Assembly: GCA_039187375.1 (NCBI GenBank) | Contig: JBCCZN010000043.1 | Coordinates: 1 to 17,291, forward strand | Reading direction: 5' to 3' | DNA from: CALBPI01 sp039187375 | GTDB lineage: Bacteria; Pseudomonadota; Gammaproteobacteria; Steroidobacterales; Woeseiaceae | DNA length: 17,291 nt | Part shown: positions 7,166 to 15,170 of the stretch, one piece after another | Position numbering within the stretch: the first letter of the stretch is position 1 | How the letters are laid out: each line of letters begins with the position of its first letter | The notes under the pieces: model-generated | Told to the model about the DNA's origin: nothing | The model's database searches: none | What the model saw: only the letters and a program-made list of their open reading frames with translations | Position numbers and translations under genes: made by a program

Positions 7166-9529
7166 TTAGGCTTCATCCAGCGCGGCCGCAAGCGCATTGG
7201 CTTCGGCCACGTAAACGAAGCCCTCATCAGCGTTTTGCCATAACTCGAGCGCCCGGTTCAGCGCCGCTCTCGCCGCAGTCTTATCGTTCAATGCAAACAG
7301 CGCCTGAGCTAAGCGCAGATGCGCCAGCGAATAACCAGGATATTCCGCCAATATCTGGCGCAATCCGTCGACTGCCAGAGCCGGTTCGCCGATCTGACGC
7401 AGCAGGTCATACATATCGGTTCGAGTGTTGAAGATCGCGGTGTTATTCAGAAGGTTCAGCACAGACGTCTTGGCCGCCTCTAACGACAAATCGATGAACT
7501 CGCGTGCTTTGTCCGGCTCTCCGGCTAACACGGCATTGTGAGCGCGGGCCACGTTCAATTGCAGCTCCAAATTATTATTGTTCTGTGCGCCGGCAAAAGC
7601 CTCTATTTCGGCTAACGAGCGCGCGTAGCCTTCCGGATCTTTCGCCACTGCGCGAACAGGCAGTTCGTAGGATCTCAGAAACTGGTCCCAGGGCGGTTGT
7701 GTGTTGCTGATAATTTCGTCGAGCCGCGCGACGGCCTGATCGGTTGACATACCGGCCAGCACCATCATCACGACTTCTGCACCCTCAAATTGGAGCGAAT
7801 AAAGCAGCGGTGGCAAAACGCGCCGCGCGACAGGCTCGAACTCCTTGAGCGCTACTATTGACTGCTGGTACTGCCCCGCCAGGGCATACAGATCGAAATC
7901 CAGCGTAACGATCTCGAGTAGTTGATCATCGGTCAGCTCGCGCTTGCGCAGCGTTTCCATTCTATCCCGAGCCTGCGAGTACTCACCCTTGCGCATCAAG
8001 ACAGAAATTTGCCCGAGTTCCGGGTCCACAGAGCGACTGTCGATTAAGGACGCCTTGCGATAGTTTGCACTCGCCTCATCGAATCGGGTCAGTCGCAACT
8101 GCATATCAGCCAGCTGAATAATCGACGCGACGTCATCCGGCCGTTCTTGCAAGAAGGCCTGCAGGCTTGCTTCGGCTTTATCGAACTGCCCGTTCTGTGA
8201 ATAGATCGCCGCCTCGCGCCGATAGGTATCCAATGCCTGTGGATTGATTTCACGCACGCGGGCCAACGCTGCTAATGCCTCGTCCAGATCACCTGACGCA
8301 AACAAATTGAGTCGAGCTAATTCCGAAAACGCAGACTCGTTATTAGGTTCGGTTTCCGTCCAAAGTCGAACAATGTCGATGGCCTCGTCGAGGCGATTCT
8401 GCATCGCCGCACGCGCGTACCTCAGTCTGAATTGCATCTCCCGTGACAGTCTGTAGCGATTGTCCAGCGCTTTGTTCAATGCCGGTAACGCATCGTCCAA
8501 TTGACCTGCCAAATAATAGAACAGCCCCAATGATGCATACGCCTCAGCGAATTGCGGATCCAATTCGGTGGCTTCCACAAGCAGCTCATTGGCCCGCGCG
8601 AGATCGCGATCCAGATCGTTAGCCAACCGCGCCTCAATAAACTTTTGCATTGCCGGCAACGAATTGGTCACAGTATCGGACATCGGCAAGTCGGTGACCT
8701 CGGGCACTTGGTCGAGCGACGCGATCAAGGTCTGCTGCAGTTCGGCCGAAACGATATCGATCACTTCGAACAAGTTGTCTTCATTTGCTGATTGCTCGCC
8801 AGTCACGACAGCACGACCGTCACGGGTATCATGCAACGAGTAGGTCAACTTCAGGTCACCGTCCGCCGTGTCGCTGACCTCACCGCGCAGGAAGTACTGA
8901 TAATTGGCACGTCGCGCCTCTTCCAATTGAAGGGCCTGCGGTTCGCCGATCATCCGCTCAAAGCCCGCGACCCGCATCGTCTCCATCAACGAATCACTGG
9001 AGAACGGCGTTTGAACCATAAATGACTGGCTCGCGCGATCGATGTCTTCGCTCAACAAAAACGGAATGGCATAGCCATACCAGTCAGGTTGCTCAGCCGT
9101 GCGATTGGGCCAAAAATACGTACGCAAGCGGAAACTCAGCATCGCTGGTGGCGTGTCAGGCGCTTCAACGACGGCAGCGCTGTCGGCAACGGCCACCTCG
9201 TCATCCTCAGGTGTGGTGACAGGATTGGTCACGTAATAGCCGACAAGCGCTATCGCAACCAGCAAGTTCACGATATAGATCGGTCGATCGTAGGGCTTGG
9301 CCTCATCCTTACCCGGCGCGCCGTAACGCCAGGCCAGTAACGCAACCGCCGGCACCATCGACACCATAAACAAGAAAATCAGCCAGGAGGTCGATTGCGG
9401 TAGCGACAGCTGTTCGTTCAGCCAGCCGCCGAATTCAATACTGAGCCAAACGCCCGCAACGTAGGCACCCAAAAATTGGGGTACCCGGCGATGTATCAGT
9501 TCACCCGAAAAGCTGCGTTCCATTGCCAT
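7166..9529 (-). CDS. Membrane-anchored TPR protein with TolB-like N-terminal region
   Basis: A 787-aa protein of unknown specific role. The first 105 residues carry three hydrophobic segments (about 16-36, 48-67, 86-101), introduced by RRVPQFLGAYVAGVWLSIEFG. That resembles the 'LKRRNVFRVAAAY' head of many proteobacterial TPR/adenylate-cyclase-like proteins. An acidic linker follows, then a region of about 130 residues that looks like the TolB N-terminal-like domain usually found in these proteins, here divergent. From about residue 270 to the end there are repeated TPR helices, for example AEAYASLGLFYYLAGQLDDA and later pairs. TPR arrays bind partner proteins. The Met at 9523 is an alternative start; no clear ribosome site decides. 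It starts 10 bp after the YeiH-family stop. Confidence 0.8.
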   Translation of the reverse strand: MAMERSFSGELIHRRVPQFLGAYVAGVWLSIEFGGWLNEQLSLPQSTSWLIFLFMVSMVPAVALLAWRYGAPGKDEAKPYDRPIYIVNLLVAIALVGYYVTNPVTTPEDDEVAVADSAAVVEAPDTPPAMLSFRLRTYFWPNRTAEQPDWYGYAIPFLLSEDIDRASQSFMVQTPFSSDSLMETMRVAGFERMIGEPQALQLEEARRANYQYFLRGEVSDTADGDLKLTYSLHDTRDGRAVVTGEQSANEDNLFEVIDIVSAELQQTLIASLDQVPEVTDLPMSDTVTNSLPAMQKFIEARLANDLDRDLARANELLVEATELDPQFAEAYASLGLFYYLAGQLDDALPALNKALDNRYRLSREMQFRLRYARAAMQNRLDEAIDIVRLWTETEPNNESAFSELARLNLFASGDLDEALAALARVREINPQALDTYRREAAIYSQNGQFDKAEASLQAFLQERPDDVASIIQLADMQLRLTRFDEASANYRKASLIDSRSVDPELGQISVLMRKGEYSQARDRMETLRKRELTDDQLLEIVTLDFDLYALAGQYQQSIVALKEFEPVARRVLPPLLYSLQFEGAEVVMMVLAGMSTDQAVARLDEIISNTQPPWDQFLRSYELPVRAVAKDPEGYARSLAEIEAFAGAQNNNNLELQLNVARAHNAVLAGEPDKAREFIDLSLEAAKTSVLNLLNNTAIFNTRTDMYDLLRQIGEPALAVDGLRQILAEYPGYSLAHLRLAQALFALNDKTAARAALNRALELWQNADEGFVYVAEANALAAALDEA

Positions 9530-9539
9530 GCCGGAGACT

Positions 9540-10535
9540 TTACGGGGTGCTCAGCAGCAGCACAAATGCCAGGACAAACAAACCGAGTAGCAGCGTCTGC
9601 AAGATCAGCGCTGCGACCGGTCTTGGGCCGACCCCAAGAATGCTCTTCAATGATGTCTTGATACCCAACGCAGCGACGGCGATGACCAGCGCAATGCGTG
9701 CGGCCTGTGCCAAGACCGTCTGAATCCCCGCTGGAATCAGGCCGAATGTGTTCAACAGCATCAATACAACAAACGCGATCAAGAACGCGGGCAGACCAGG
9801 CACAGACCCTGAGTCGGCACCTCGCCGACTCACCAACCAAGACAAAACTGCGACAACAGGCACCAGACACGCCACGCGCATCAGCTTGACCAATGTCGCG
9901 GTATCGCGTGCCTGCGCCGAAATCGTGTCGGCTGCGCCGACAACCTGCGCAACGTCATGAATGCTGGCACCCAGAAAAATACCTGCCGTTTGATCGGACA
10001 TGCCCAGCGCAACCGCCAATAGCGGATACAAAATCATGGCAATCGTGCTGAGTGTTGTCACACCTGCAATCGCCAGAATCGTATGCTGTTCGCTGTGCTT
10101 ATGCGCTGGCAATACCGCAGCAATGGCCAAGGCAGCCGACGCACCACAAATTGCAACGGCACCGGCGGTCAGGACCGAGAAGTCCTTTGACAAACCGCAG
10201 GCGCGACCTAGTAACGAGCCGCCGATCAATGTGAGCAACACGCCGCTGACCACGAGAATGGCTGTTGGCGCGCCGAGGGCGGCGGCATCAACCAGCGTCA
10301 GCTTGGCGCCGAGCAATGCCACCCCTATGCGCAGCACATGGCGCGCTGAGAAGGCAATCCCACTCGTCAGGTTGCCACGAGATGCCACCGGATTGAGAAA
10401 CATGCCAAATAGCAATGCGTACAACATCACGGCACCGCCGATACGCGCCTCGGCAAGCCACGCAAGCAACGCAACGCTGCTTGCCAGCGCAATCCCGGGG
10501 GCGTATTCGGACAGTCGTTTCCAAGTGTGTTTCAT
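9540..10535 (-). CDS. YeiH family putative sulfate exporter (UPF0324)
   Basis: A 331-aa polytopic inner-membrane protein with about ten helices, close in length to E. coli YeiH (about 349 aa). Family blocks visible are YALLFGMFLNP (39-49), RIGVALLGAKLTL (69-81), AGAVAICGASAALA (124-137) and GASIHDVAQVVGA (189-201). The last two are the re-entrant-looking conserved motifs of this family. The automatic name 'sulfate exporter' rests on limited evidence, so the transported substrate should be taken as unknown. The ATG is chosen just before the first helix; the ribosome site is weak. It is divergent from the MAPEG gene and is the first gene of the long minus-strand run. Confidence 0.88.
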   Translation of the reverse strand: MKHTWKRLSEYAPGIALASSVALLAWLAEARIGGAVMLYALLFGMFLNPVASRGNLTSGIAFSARHVLRIGVALLGAKLTLVDAAALGAPTAILVVSGVLLTLIGGSLLGRACGLSKDFSVLTAGAVAICGASAALAIAAVLPAHKHSEQHTILAIAGVTTLSTIAMILYPLLAVALGMSDQTAGIFLGASIHDVAQVVGAADTISAQARDTATLVKLMRVACLVPVVAVLSWLVSRRGADSGSVPGLPAFLIAFVVLMLLNTFGLIPAGIQTVLAQAARIALVIAVAALGIKTSLKSILGVGPRPVAALILQTLLLGLFVLAFVLLLSTP

Positions 10536-10585
10536 AACCCGTTATTGTCGCGCAGTGATCGATACGACGCCATGTCATCCCGCGA

Positions 10586-10614
10586 TTGGCACGTGCTAGG
10601 CTGCGCATCATCAA
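10586..10614 (+). promoter_or_regulatory. Candidate promoter for the MAPEG gene
   Basis: TTGGCA (10586-10591) is a 5/6 match to a sigma70 -35 box, with a poor -10 (CATCAA) 17 bp downstream. The same stretch reads TTGGCACG followed by GC exactly ten bases after the GG (GG 10588-10589, GC 10600-10601), the spacing of a sigma54 -24/-12 promoter. However, the -12 box is AGGCT rather than TTGCA/T. Either reading is weak; the two cannot be separated by eye. Confidence 0.25.
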
Positions 10615-10625
10615 GCAACATTGAT

Positions 10626-10631
10626 GGGGAG
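10626..10631 (+). promoter_or_regulatory. Shine-Dalgarno site deciding the MAPEG start
   Basis: GGGGAG lies three bases before the ATG at 10635 and six bases before the ATG at 10638. The six-base spacing is the normal one and is identical to the GGGGAG-six-ATG arrangement at 12660-12672, which favours the second ATG. Confidence 0.6.
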
Positions 10632-10637
10632 ATAATG

Positions 10638-11030
10638 ATGAACGTTGCGTATCTGTGCATTGGCATTCTGGCGCTGATGACTGTGCTGCTCGGGTTTGGC
10701 GTATCGATGCAGCGGCGCGGCAGCCGCACGGGTATCGGCCACGGCGATGACCCAACCTCTGCGCTACTGAAATTCGGTCGAGCCCATGGCAATTCCGCAG
10801 AATACGTACCACTGTTTATCGCACTGATCTTCATTCTTGAGATGCTCGGTGGCGGCATGCTGGCGCACATCGCAACGGTCGGCGCGACCATCAGTCGCAT
10901 TGTGTTTGTGATTGGCATGTTGTCATCGCAAACGCTGGCAGGACCCAACCTGCTGCGTTTCATTGGCGCATTGGGCACCTACATCTTCGGCACGATGCTC
11001 GCGGTGTTGGTATTACTGCTGGCGTTCTAG
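10638..11030 (+). CDS. MAPEG family membrane protein
   Basis: A 130-aa protein with four hydrophobic segments (about 3-23, 52-70, 76-96, 106-128). KFGRAHGNSAEYVPLFIAL (45-63) is the RAHGN..EY.P motif of the MAPEG superfamily (microsomal glutathione transferase-like), most like bacterial YecN-type members. Eukaryotic relatives conjugate glutathione or make eicosanoids; bacterial members of this short type rarely have a proven activity. The frame is open upstream to 10527 but without hydrophobic or family-like sequence, so the start is set by the GGGGAG site; ATG 10635 is possible. It is divergent from the YeiH gene and 71 bp ahead of the M48 protease gene on the same strand. Confidence 0.87.
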   Translation: MNVAYLCIGILALMTVLLGFGVSMQRRGSRTGIGHGDDPTSALLKFGRAHGNSAEYVPLFIALIFILEMLGGGMLAHIATVGATISRIVFVIGMLSSQTLAGPNLLRFIGALGTYIFGTMLAVLVLLLAF

Positions 11031-11042
11031 CTCGTTGCCGCG

Positions 11043-11073
11043 CCACTGGGCACAGCGCTGCCTGTGGTAATCT
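11043..11073 (+). promoter_or_regulatory. Hairpin and possible extended -10 before the protease gene
   Basis: CCAC (11043-11046) with GTGG (11064-11067), and inner GGCA (11049-11052) with TGCC (11059-11062), form an imperfect hairpin with a six-base loop. It is not followed by a T-run, so it is at best a weak terminator for the MAPEG gene. Directly after it TGGTAATCT (11065-11073) resembles an extended -10 box about 28 bases upstream of the protease ATG, with no good -35. This 71-bp gap is the only obvious place for a promoter of the protease operon. Confidence 0.2.
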
Positions 11074-11101
11074 GAACTCCCGAGAGGGTGGGAGACAACC
11101 A

Positions 11102-12652
11102 ATGCGATTAACCAAGATTCTGCGAGGTTTGCTCGCTGGCGGCGTCACGCTGGTCGTACTGTGTGGTTGCGTCGTCAACCCGGTCACCGGCAAGAACGAA
11201 ATCTCGTTGATTCCGGCGGCGCAGGAGCTCGCCATCGGTGAGCAAAACTATCTACCGATGCAACAAAGCCAGGGCGGCGTGCAAGCGCTGGACCCGGCGC
11301 TAAATGCCTATGTCAGCGACATCGGCCAAAAAATTGCGGCGGTCAGCGATCGCGATCTGCCCTATGAGTTTGTCGTATTGAACAACTCGGTGCCCAATGC
11401 CTGGGCGCTGCCGGGTGGCAAAATCGCAATCAACCGCGGTCTCTTAACCGAGATGCGCTCCGAAGCCGAACTGGCGTCGGTTTTAGGTCATGAGGTCATT
11501 CACGCGGCAGCCAAGCACAGCGCGCGCCAGATGCAACGCGGCATGCTGTTGCAGGCTTTGGTTATCGGCACTGCGGTCGTCACCAATGACAGCGACTACG
11601 GCGCGCTCGCCGCAGGCGCAGCAAACATCGGCGCACAACTGTTAACGCAGGCCTACAGTCGCGAGGCAGAGCGAGAAGCCGACGCCTATGGCATCGACTA
11701 TATGGTTCGCGCGGGCTACAACCCGCAAGGGGCTGTGGATCTGCAGCGTACCTTCTTGCGGTTGGCGCAAGAGGCCGGGCGCTCGCAGGGCCCAAGCCTG
11801 ACCGCCAGTCACCCGCCATCGAGCGAGCGCCTGGCACTCAATGAAGCCAAGGCACAGTCGTTAGGCAAGAATGGCTTCACCGGCAATGACACGTTTGCGG
11901 CTGCAATGCGTACCCTGAGCGCGGCGCAACCGGCATTCGATGCTTATGATGCCGGTCGCAAGGCACTGGCCAATGGAGACGCACGTACGGCCGCGACCAA
12001 GGCACGCGAGGCGATTCGACGCGAGCCGCGCGAAGCCAGTTTTTATGGCCTGCTTGGCGATGCCGCGGTAGTCGACAAGAAGCTAGGCGATGCCGTTACG
12101 CACTACAGCAAAGCGCTCGAGCGTGATCGCAATTTCTTTTATTACTTCCTGCAGCGCGGTCTTGCGCGCGAGCAGCTCGGCTATCTCGATGTTGCCGAAT
12201 CAGACCTGGTCACCAGCCTACAGTTGTTTGAAACGGCGCCAGCCTATAATGGACTTGGCAAAATCGCTGAGCGGCAAGGCAACACCGAGCGTGCGAAGGA
12301 GTTGTATGCCCGCGCGGGCAATTCGGATACACAAGCCGGCAACGCCGCACGCAGCGCACTGTTGCGTTTGGATCTACCAGATAATCCAAGTCGCTACCTG
12401 CGTGCGCGCACCGCATTGGATAGTCAGGGCCAACTGTTAATTGCGGTCGACAATCCGAACGCACAAACGATCGGCAGTGTCGTTGTTCGTATTCGGTACA
12501 TCGATAGCGAAGGACGTACTCGTCAGATCGAACGGCGTGTCCCGTCGGCCATCGCAGCGGGTACGAGTCGAACACTGGCAACCGGCCTCGGTCCGTTCGC
12601 CAACACGAATCAATATGCCGTGTCCGTCGTCGGCGCACGGCTTACCAACTAA
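11102..12652 (+). CDS. M48 family lipoprotein metalloprotease with TPRs (BepA/YfgC-like)
   Basis: A 516-aa zinc protease expected on the periplasmic side of the envelope. Residues 1-22 form a lipoprotein signal ending in a lipobox-like LCGC, with the lipidated cysteine at C23; V24-V25 after it give no inner-membrane retention (Asp+2) signal. The zinc site is HEVIH (130-134), with the third ligand probably E190 in SREAEREAD. The catalytic domain spans about 40-260. TPR-like helices cover about 285-425, as in BepA, which degrades or assembles outer-membrane proteins. Beyond them, about 430-516 reads as beta strands (VVVRIRYID, then TNQYAVSVVGA), an extension absent from E. coli BepA (about 487 aa, differently arranged). 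GGGAG sits seven bases before the ATG. The next gene starts 19 bp after the stop, suggesting joint expression with the helical trio. Confidence 0.9.
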   Translation: MRLTKILRGLLAGGVTLVVLCGCVVNPVTGKNEISLIPAAQELAIGEQNYLPMQQSQGGVQALDPALNAYVSDIGQKIAAVSDRDLPYEFVVLNNSVPNAWALPGGKIAINRGLLTEMRSEAELASVLGHEVIHAAAKHSARQMQRGMLLQALVIGTAVVTNDSDYGALAAGAANIGAQLLTQAYSREAEREADAYGIDYMVRAGYNPQGAVDLQRTFLRLAQEAGRSQGPSLTASHPPSSERLALNEAKAQSLGKNGFTGNDTFAAAMRTLSAAQPAFDAYDAGRKALANGDARTAATKAREAIRREPREASFYGLLGDAAVVDKKLGDAVTHYSKALERDRNFFYYFLQRGLAREQLGYLDVAESDLVTSLQLFETAPAYNGLGKIAERQGNTERAKELYARAGNSDTQAGNAARSALLRLDLPDNPSRYLRARTALDSQGQLLIAVDNPNAQTIGSVVVRIRYIDSEGRTRQIERRVPSAIAAGTSRTLATGLGPFANTNQYAVSVVGARLTN

Positions 12653-12659
12653 CACCACT

Positions 12660-12665
12660 GGGGAG
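12660..12665 (+). promoter_or_regulatory. Shine-Dalgarno site deciding the start of the 390-aa gene
   Basis: GGGGAG, six bases before ATG 12672. The open frame extends upstream to 12441 inside the protease gene; this site and the abrupt change to helix-forming sequence place the true start here. Confidence 0.7.
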
Positions 12666-12671
12666 ACACGG

Positions 12672-13844
12672 ATGGCTAATACACCGATGCAATATCTGGA
12701 TCGTGCGATGGGTACGCTACGCGAGCTAGGCCTGATGCCGGAAAAAATTGAAGAGGCGCCCGTCATTGCCCTGATCGAACGCATCAGCGATCTGGATGAG
12801 GATAAGACGGTCGCGATTGCCCGCACATTGAATCAGGCGTCTTTGTTCAACGAAGTGGTTCGTGAACAGATCGAAGCGATGCGCATCGGCGAGCGCTACC
12901 GCGATATCACCGATGCGTTCAACACGATTCGAGATGATGCCAAGGGTATGGTCGAACAGCTTGATGATGGCAAGATTGATCTATGGGAGCGCGCACAAAA
13001 CGTCTGGATGAAAGTAGCGCGCGGCGACATCCCGGCGCGTTTTGCAAAAATCAAGGAGACCTACCTGGAGGTCGCTGCCGATTCGCGTGATCAGATCGAC
13101 CGCGAACATGTGATCCTCAACGCGTATCGCGACTTCAGAGGCGCACTTAAATCCTCTGAAGTACTTGCGATTCAGGTGCTCAATAAAGCAGAAGGCGTGC
13201 TGGATGCACAGCGCGCTGCCCTCCAAAAGGCCGCTGACGCGATCACCAACGCCGGCACCGATGATCGCGAAACGTTAGCCAAGCTGGAGCTCACACGTGA
13301 CGCCGAGCTGCGCAAACTGCAACAAGCTGACGAACGCTATCAGATCGCTAAGGACCTGGCTGACAATCTGACCGTGTCTTACAACACCAGCGAAACGGTG
13401 ATGGCGCGACTGATGCAAACAACACACGCTAAAGAGCGCGTCTATTCGCAGGCCGTGATGTTCTTCGGCACCAATGAGACGGTGTTTACGGCGCTGTCCG
13501 CCTCGTTCACCGGCTTGCATGGTTTGCACGAGAGCACCGAGACGCTGAAATCGATGAAGGAAGGTGTCAGTCAGAGCCTTGAGGTACTGGCTGAGGTCGG
13601 CGGTAAAGTGCAGGAGGCTGCAATTAAGGAAGGCTACGGTCCGACGATTCGCGCCGACGCAGTCAAGGCGCTGGTCGATTCGGTCGTCAACTTCCAGGAG
13701 CGCTCGGTAGTACTGATCGAGGAAATGCGCGAGGCAGCAACCCGCAACGCCGAAGAGGTGCGCCTGGCGGTTGAGGACGGTAAACGCCGATTGGCAGAGC
13801 TGGCCAATCAGGGCAATGCCCTGCCGATCGAACTGTCATCCTGA
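12672..13844 (+). CDS. Helical protein of unknown function, TelA-like layout
   Basis: A 390-aa soluble, almost all-helical protein with no signal peptide or membrane segment. Residues about 30-130 are short helices (for example KIDLWERAQNVWMKVARGD, 101-119). INxY-type helix AYRDFRGALKSSEVLAIQVL (151-170) leads into a long coiled-coil stretch (about 170-245). FFGTNETVFTALSASFTGLH (264-283) and the closing amphipathic helices ERSVVLIEEMREAATRNAEE (343-362) finish it. The order of a central coiled coil, a conserved less polar block and a final helix resembles TelA/KlaA toxic-anion-resistance proteins; this is my impression, not a demonstrated homology. Related proteins may be found named 'cell surface protein', which the lack of any export signal contradicts. 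First of three helical genes; 30 bp before the next. Confidence 0.75.
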   Translation: MANTPMQYLDRAMGTLRELGLMPEKIEEAPVIALIERISDLDEDKTVAIARTLNQASLFNEVVREQIEAMRIGERYRDITDAFNTIRDDAKGMVEQLDDGKIDLWERAQNVWMKVARGDIPARFAKIKETYLEVAADSRDQIDREHVILNAYRDFRGALKSSEVLAIQVLNKAEGVLDAQRAALQKAADAITNAGTDDRETLAKLELTRDAELRKLQQADERYQIAKDLADNLTVSYNTSETVMARLMQTTHAKERVYSQAVMFFGTNETVFTALSASFTGLHGLHESTETLKSMKEGVSQSLEVLAEVGGKVQEAAIKEGYGPTIRADAVKALVDSVVNFQERSVVLIEEMREAATRNAEEVRLAVEDGKRRLAELANQGNALPIELSS

Positions 13845-13874
13845 CGCGCCTACGCGAAACGCACGTCGGCATCG

Positions 13875-15170
13875 ATGGCTGAGACAACCCAGGACAACGT
13901 AACGGAAGACATTGGTCTAACCGATGTCATGCTGGCGATGGACGTCGTGGACACTCTGCGCCACGAACAACGCATGGTCGCGCAAGCGCTCAATGATGAG
14001 GCACGCGAACAAGCGCTGATTGAGCGCGTACGTAAGGCCTATGCATCGCAGGGCATCGCGGTCAGTGATGCGATGATCGCTGAGGGGGTTGCTCAACTAA
14101 AAGAACAGGAATATCACTACGACCCGCCATCCAGTGGCCTGTACACGCGCTTTTTGACGGCATGGGTCAATCGCGGTCAGCACGCGCGCAGTACCGGTTT
14201 TTTTGCCGGCCTGGCTGGCATCATTGCATTGGCCTGGTATGGCCTGGTGGGTTATCCACAGTCACAACAACTGACTCGAGAAGCGGCGTCTTTAAACAAC
14301 GCGGTTATCGTGGCCGAGACCGAACGTCAAAGCCTGACCAATCGCCACGCACGCCTGACCCGTCAATTGGACAGTACGGACGACGCCACGATCGAGGTAG
14401 CCGGACGTCGCGCATTCGATGTCGCGACGCGCAATGCGCAGCAATCGCTGGATACCGCAATGACGTCGTTGACCGCGGCCATCACCCATCAAAAACGACC
14501 AACACTTGATGAGGATAATCTAGAGGCGCGTCGGAACGACGTACAGCGCGCGTTAGATGCTCAAACCGCAGAGCTTGCCAGCGCCAAAGCGTCGCTGGAT
14601 CAGGCCGAGCAGTCGATTGATCAGATTGCCGGTCTCGGCGCTTTGCCGGCGACGCTGGCATTATTACGCGACGAGGCACGGGAGTTGGCCGCCAGCGCAG
14701 CACTTCGCGATCAGGCCGGCACACTATATGCGCGTGGTATCGACGACTTGAATGCCGGCAATCTCGATGCCGCAAACGAGGCGGTCAACGCGCTTGAGTC
14801 CTTGATCGAACGGATGCGTCAGTCCTTTTCGGTTCGTATTGTGTCACGGCCCGGTGAGTACTCCGGCGTCATCCGCGAACCACCAAACAATCGTAGCGCC
14901 AGCAACTACTACATCGTGGTCGAGGCGGTGACACCTGCCGGCGATCGCATTGCGCAACGGATCACCTCGGAAGAGGACAGTTCGGTCAAGCTCGTACGCA
15001 AATGGGGAGTGCGTGTCGACAAGGCCCAGTTCGATCGCGTGCGCCAGGACAAATCCGATGACGGCATTGTCCAGCGCGCCGAAATCGGCACCAAAGCGCG
15101 TGGCGAAATCGACGTTCAATATAGCGTGCCGGTATCCGGTGGCACGATCCACACTTGGGAAGAATTCTGA
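13875..15170 (+). CDS. Single-pass membrane coiled-coil protein, DUF6384-like
   Basis: A 431-aa protein with no known function. The N-terminal 90 residues include LTDVMLAMDVVDTLRHEQRM (15-34) and an IAVSDAMIAEGVAQLKE segment (61-77), which I recall as the signature of DUF6384; I cannot confirm this here. One transmembrane helix lies at about 109-125 (FFAGLAGIIALAWYGLV). Positive residues R92, R100 and R105 precede it, so the N-terminus should be cytoplasmic and the rest periplasmic. Residues about 133-315 are coiled coil. Residues 317-431 look like a beta-rich domain (SFSVRIVSRPGEYSGVI, YYIVVEAVTPAGDRI). The ATG lacks a good ribosome site and lies 30 bp after the previous stop. Its TGA overlaps the ATG of the next gene by one base (TGATG), which implies coupled translation and a shared job. 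Confidence 0.75.
   Translation: MAETTQDNVTEDIGLTDVMLAMDVVDTLRHEQRMVAQALNDEAREQALIERVRKAYASQGIAVSDAMIAEGVAQLKEQEYHYDPPSSGLYTRFLTAWVNRGQHARSTGFFAGLAGIIALAWYGLVGYPQSQQLTREAASLNNAVIVAETERQSLTNRHARLTRQLDSTDDATIEVAGRRAFDVATRNAQQSLDTAMTSLTAAITHQKRPTLDEDNLEARRNDVQRALDAQTAELASAKASLDQAEQSIDQIAGLGALPATLALLRDEARELAASAALRDQAGTLYARGIDDLNAGNLDAANEAVNALESLIERMRQSFSVRIVSRPGEYSGVIREPPNNRSASNYYIVVEAVTPAGDRIAQRITSEEDSSVKLVRKWGVRVDKAQFDRVRQDKSDDGIVQRAEIGTKARGEIDVQYSVPVSGGTIHTWEEF

Noticed and set aside
10000..10599. A 199-codon open frame on the plus strand across the yeiH-like gene
   Set aside because: It is antisense to a clear polytopic membrane protein, has a low-complexity Ala/Ser/Thr composition typical of a shadow frame, and shows no ribosome site or family motif.
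12441..12671. 77-codon N-terminal extension of the 390-aa helical protein
   Set aside because: It lies inside the protease coding sequence in another frame, and a GGGGAG site precedes ATG 12672.
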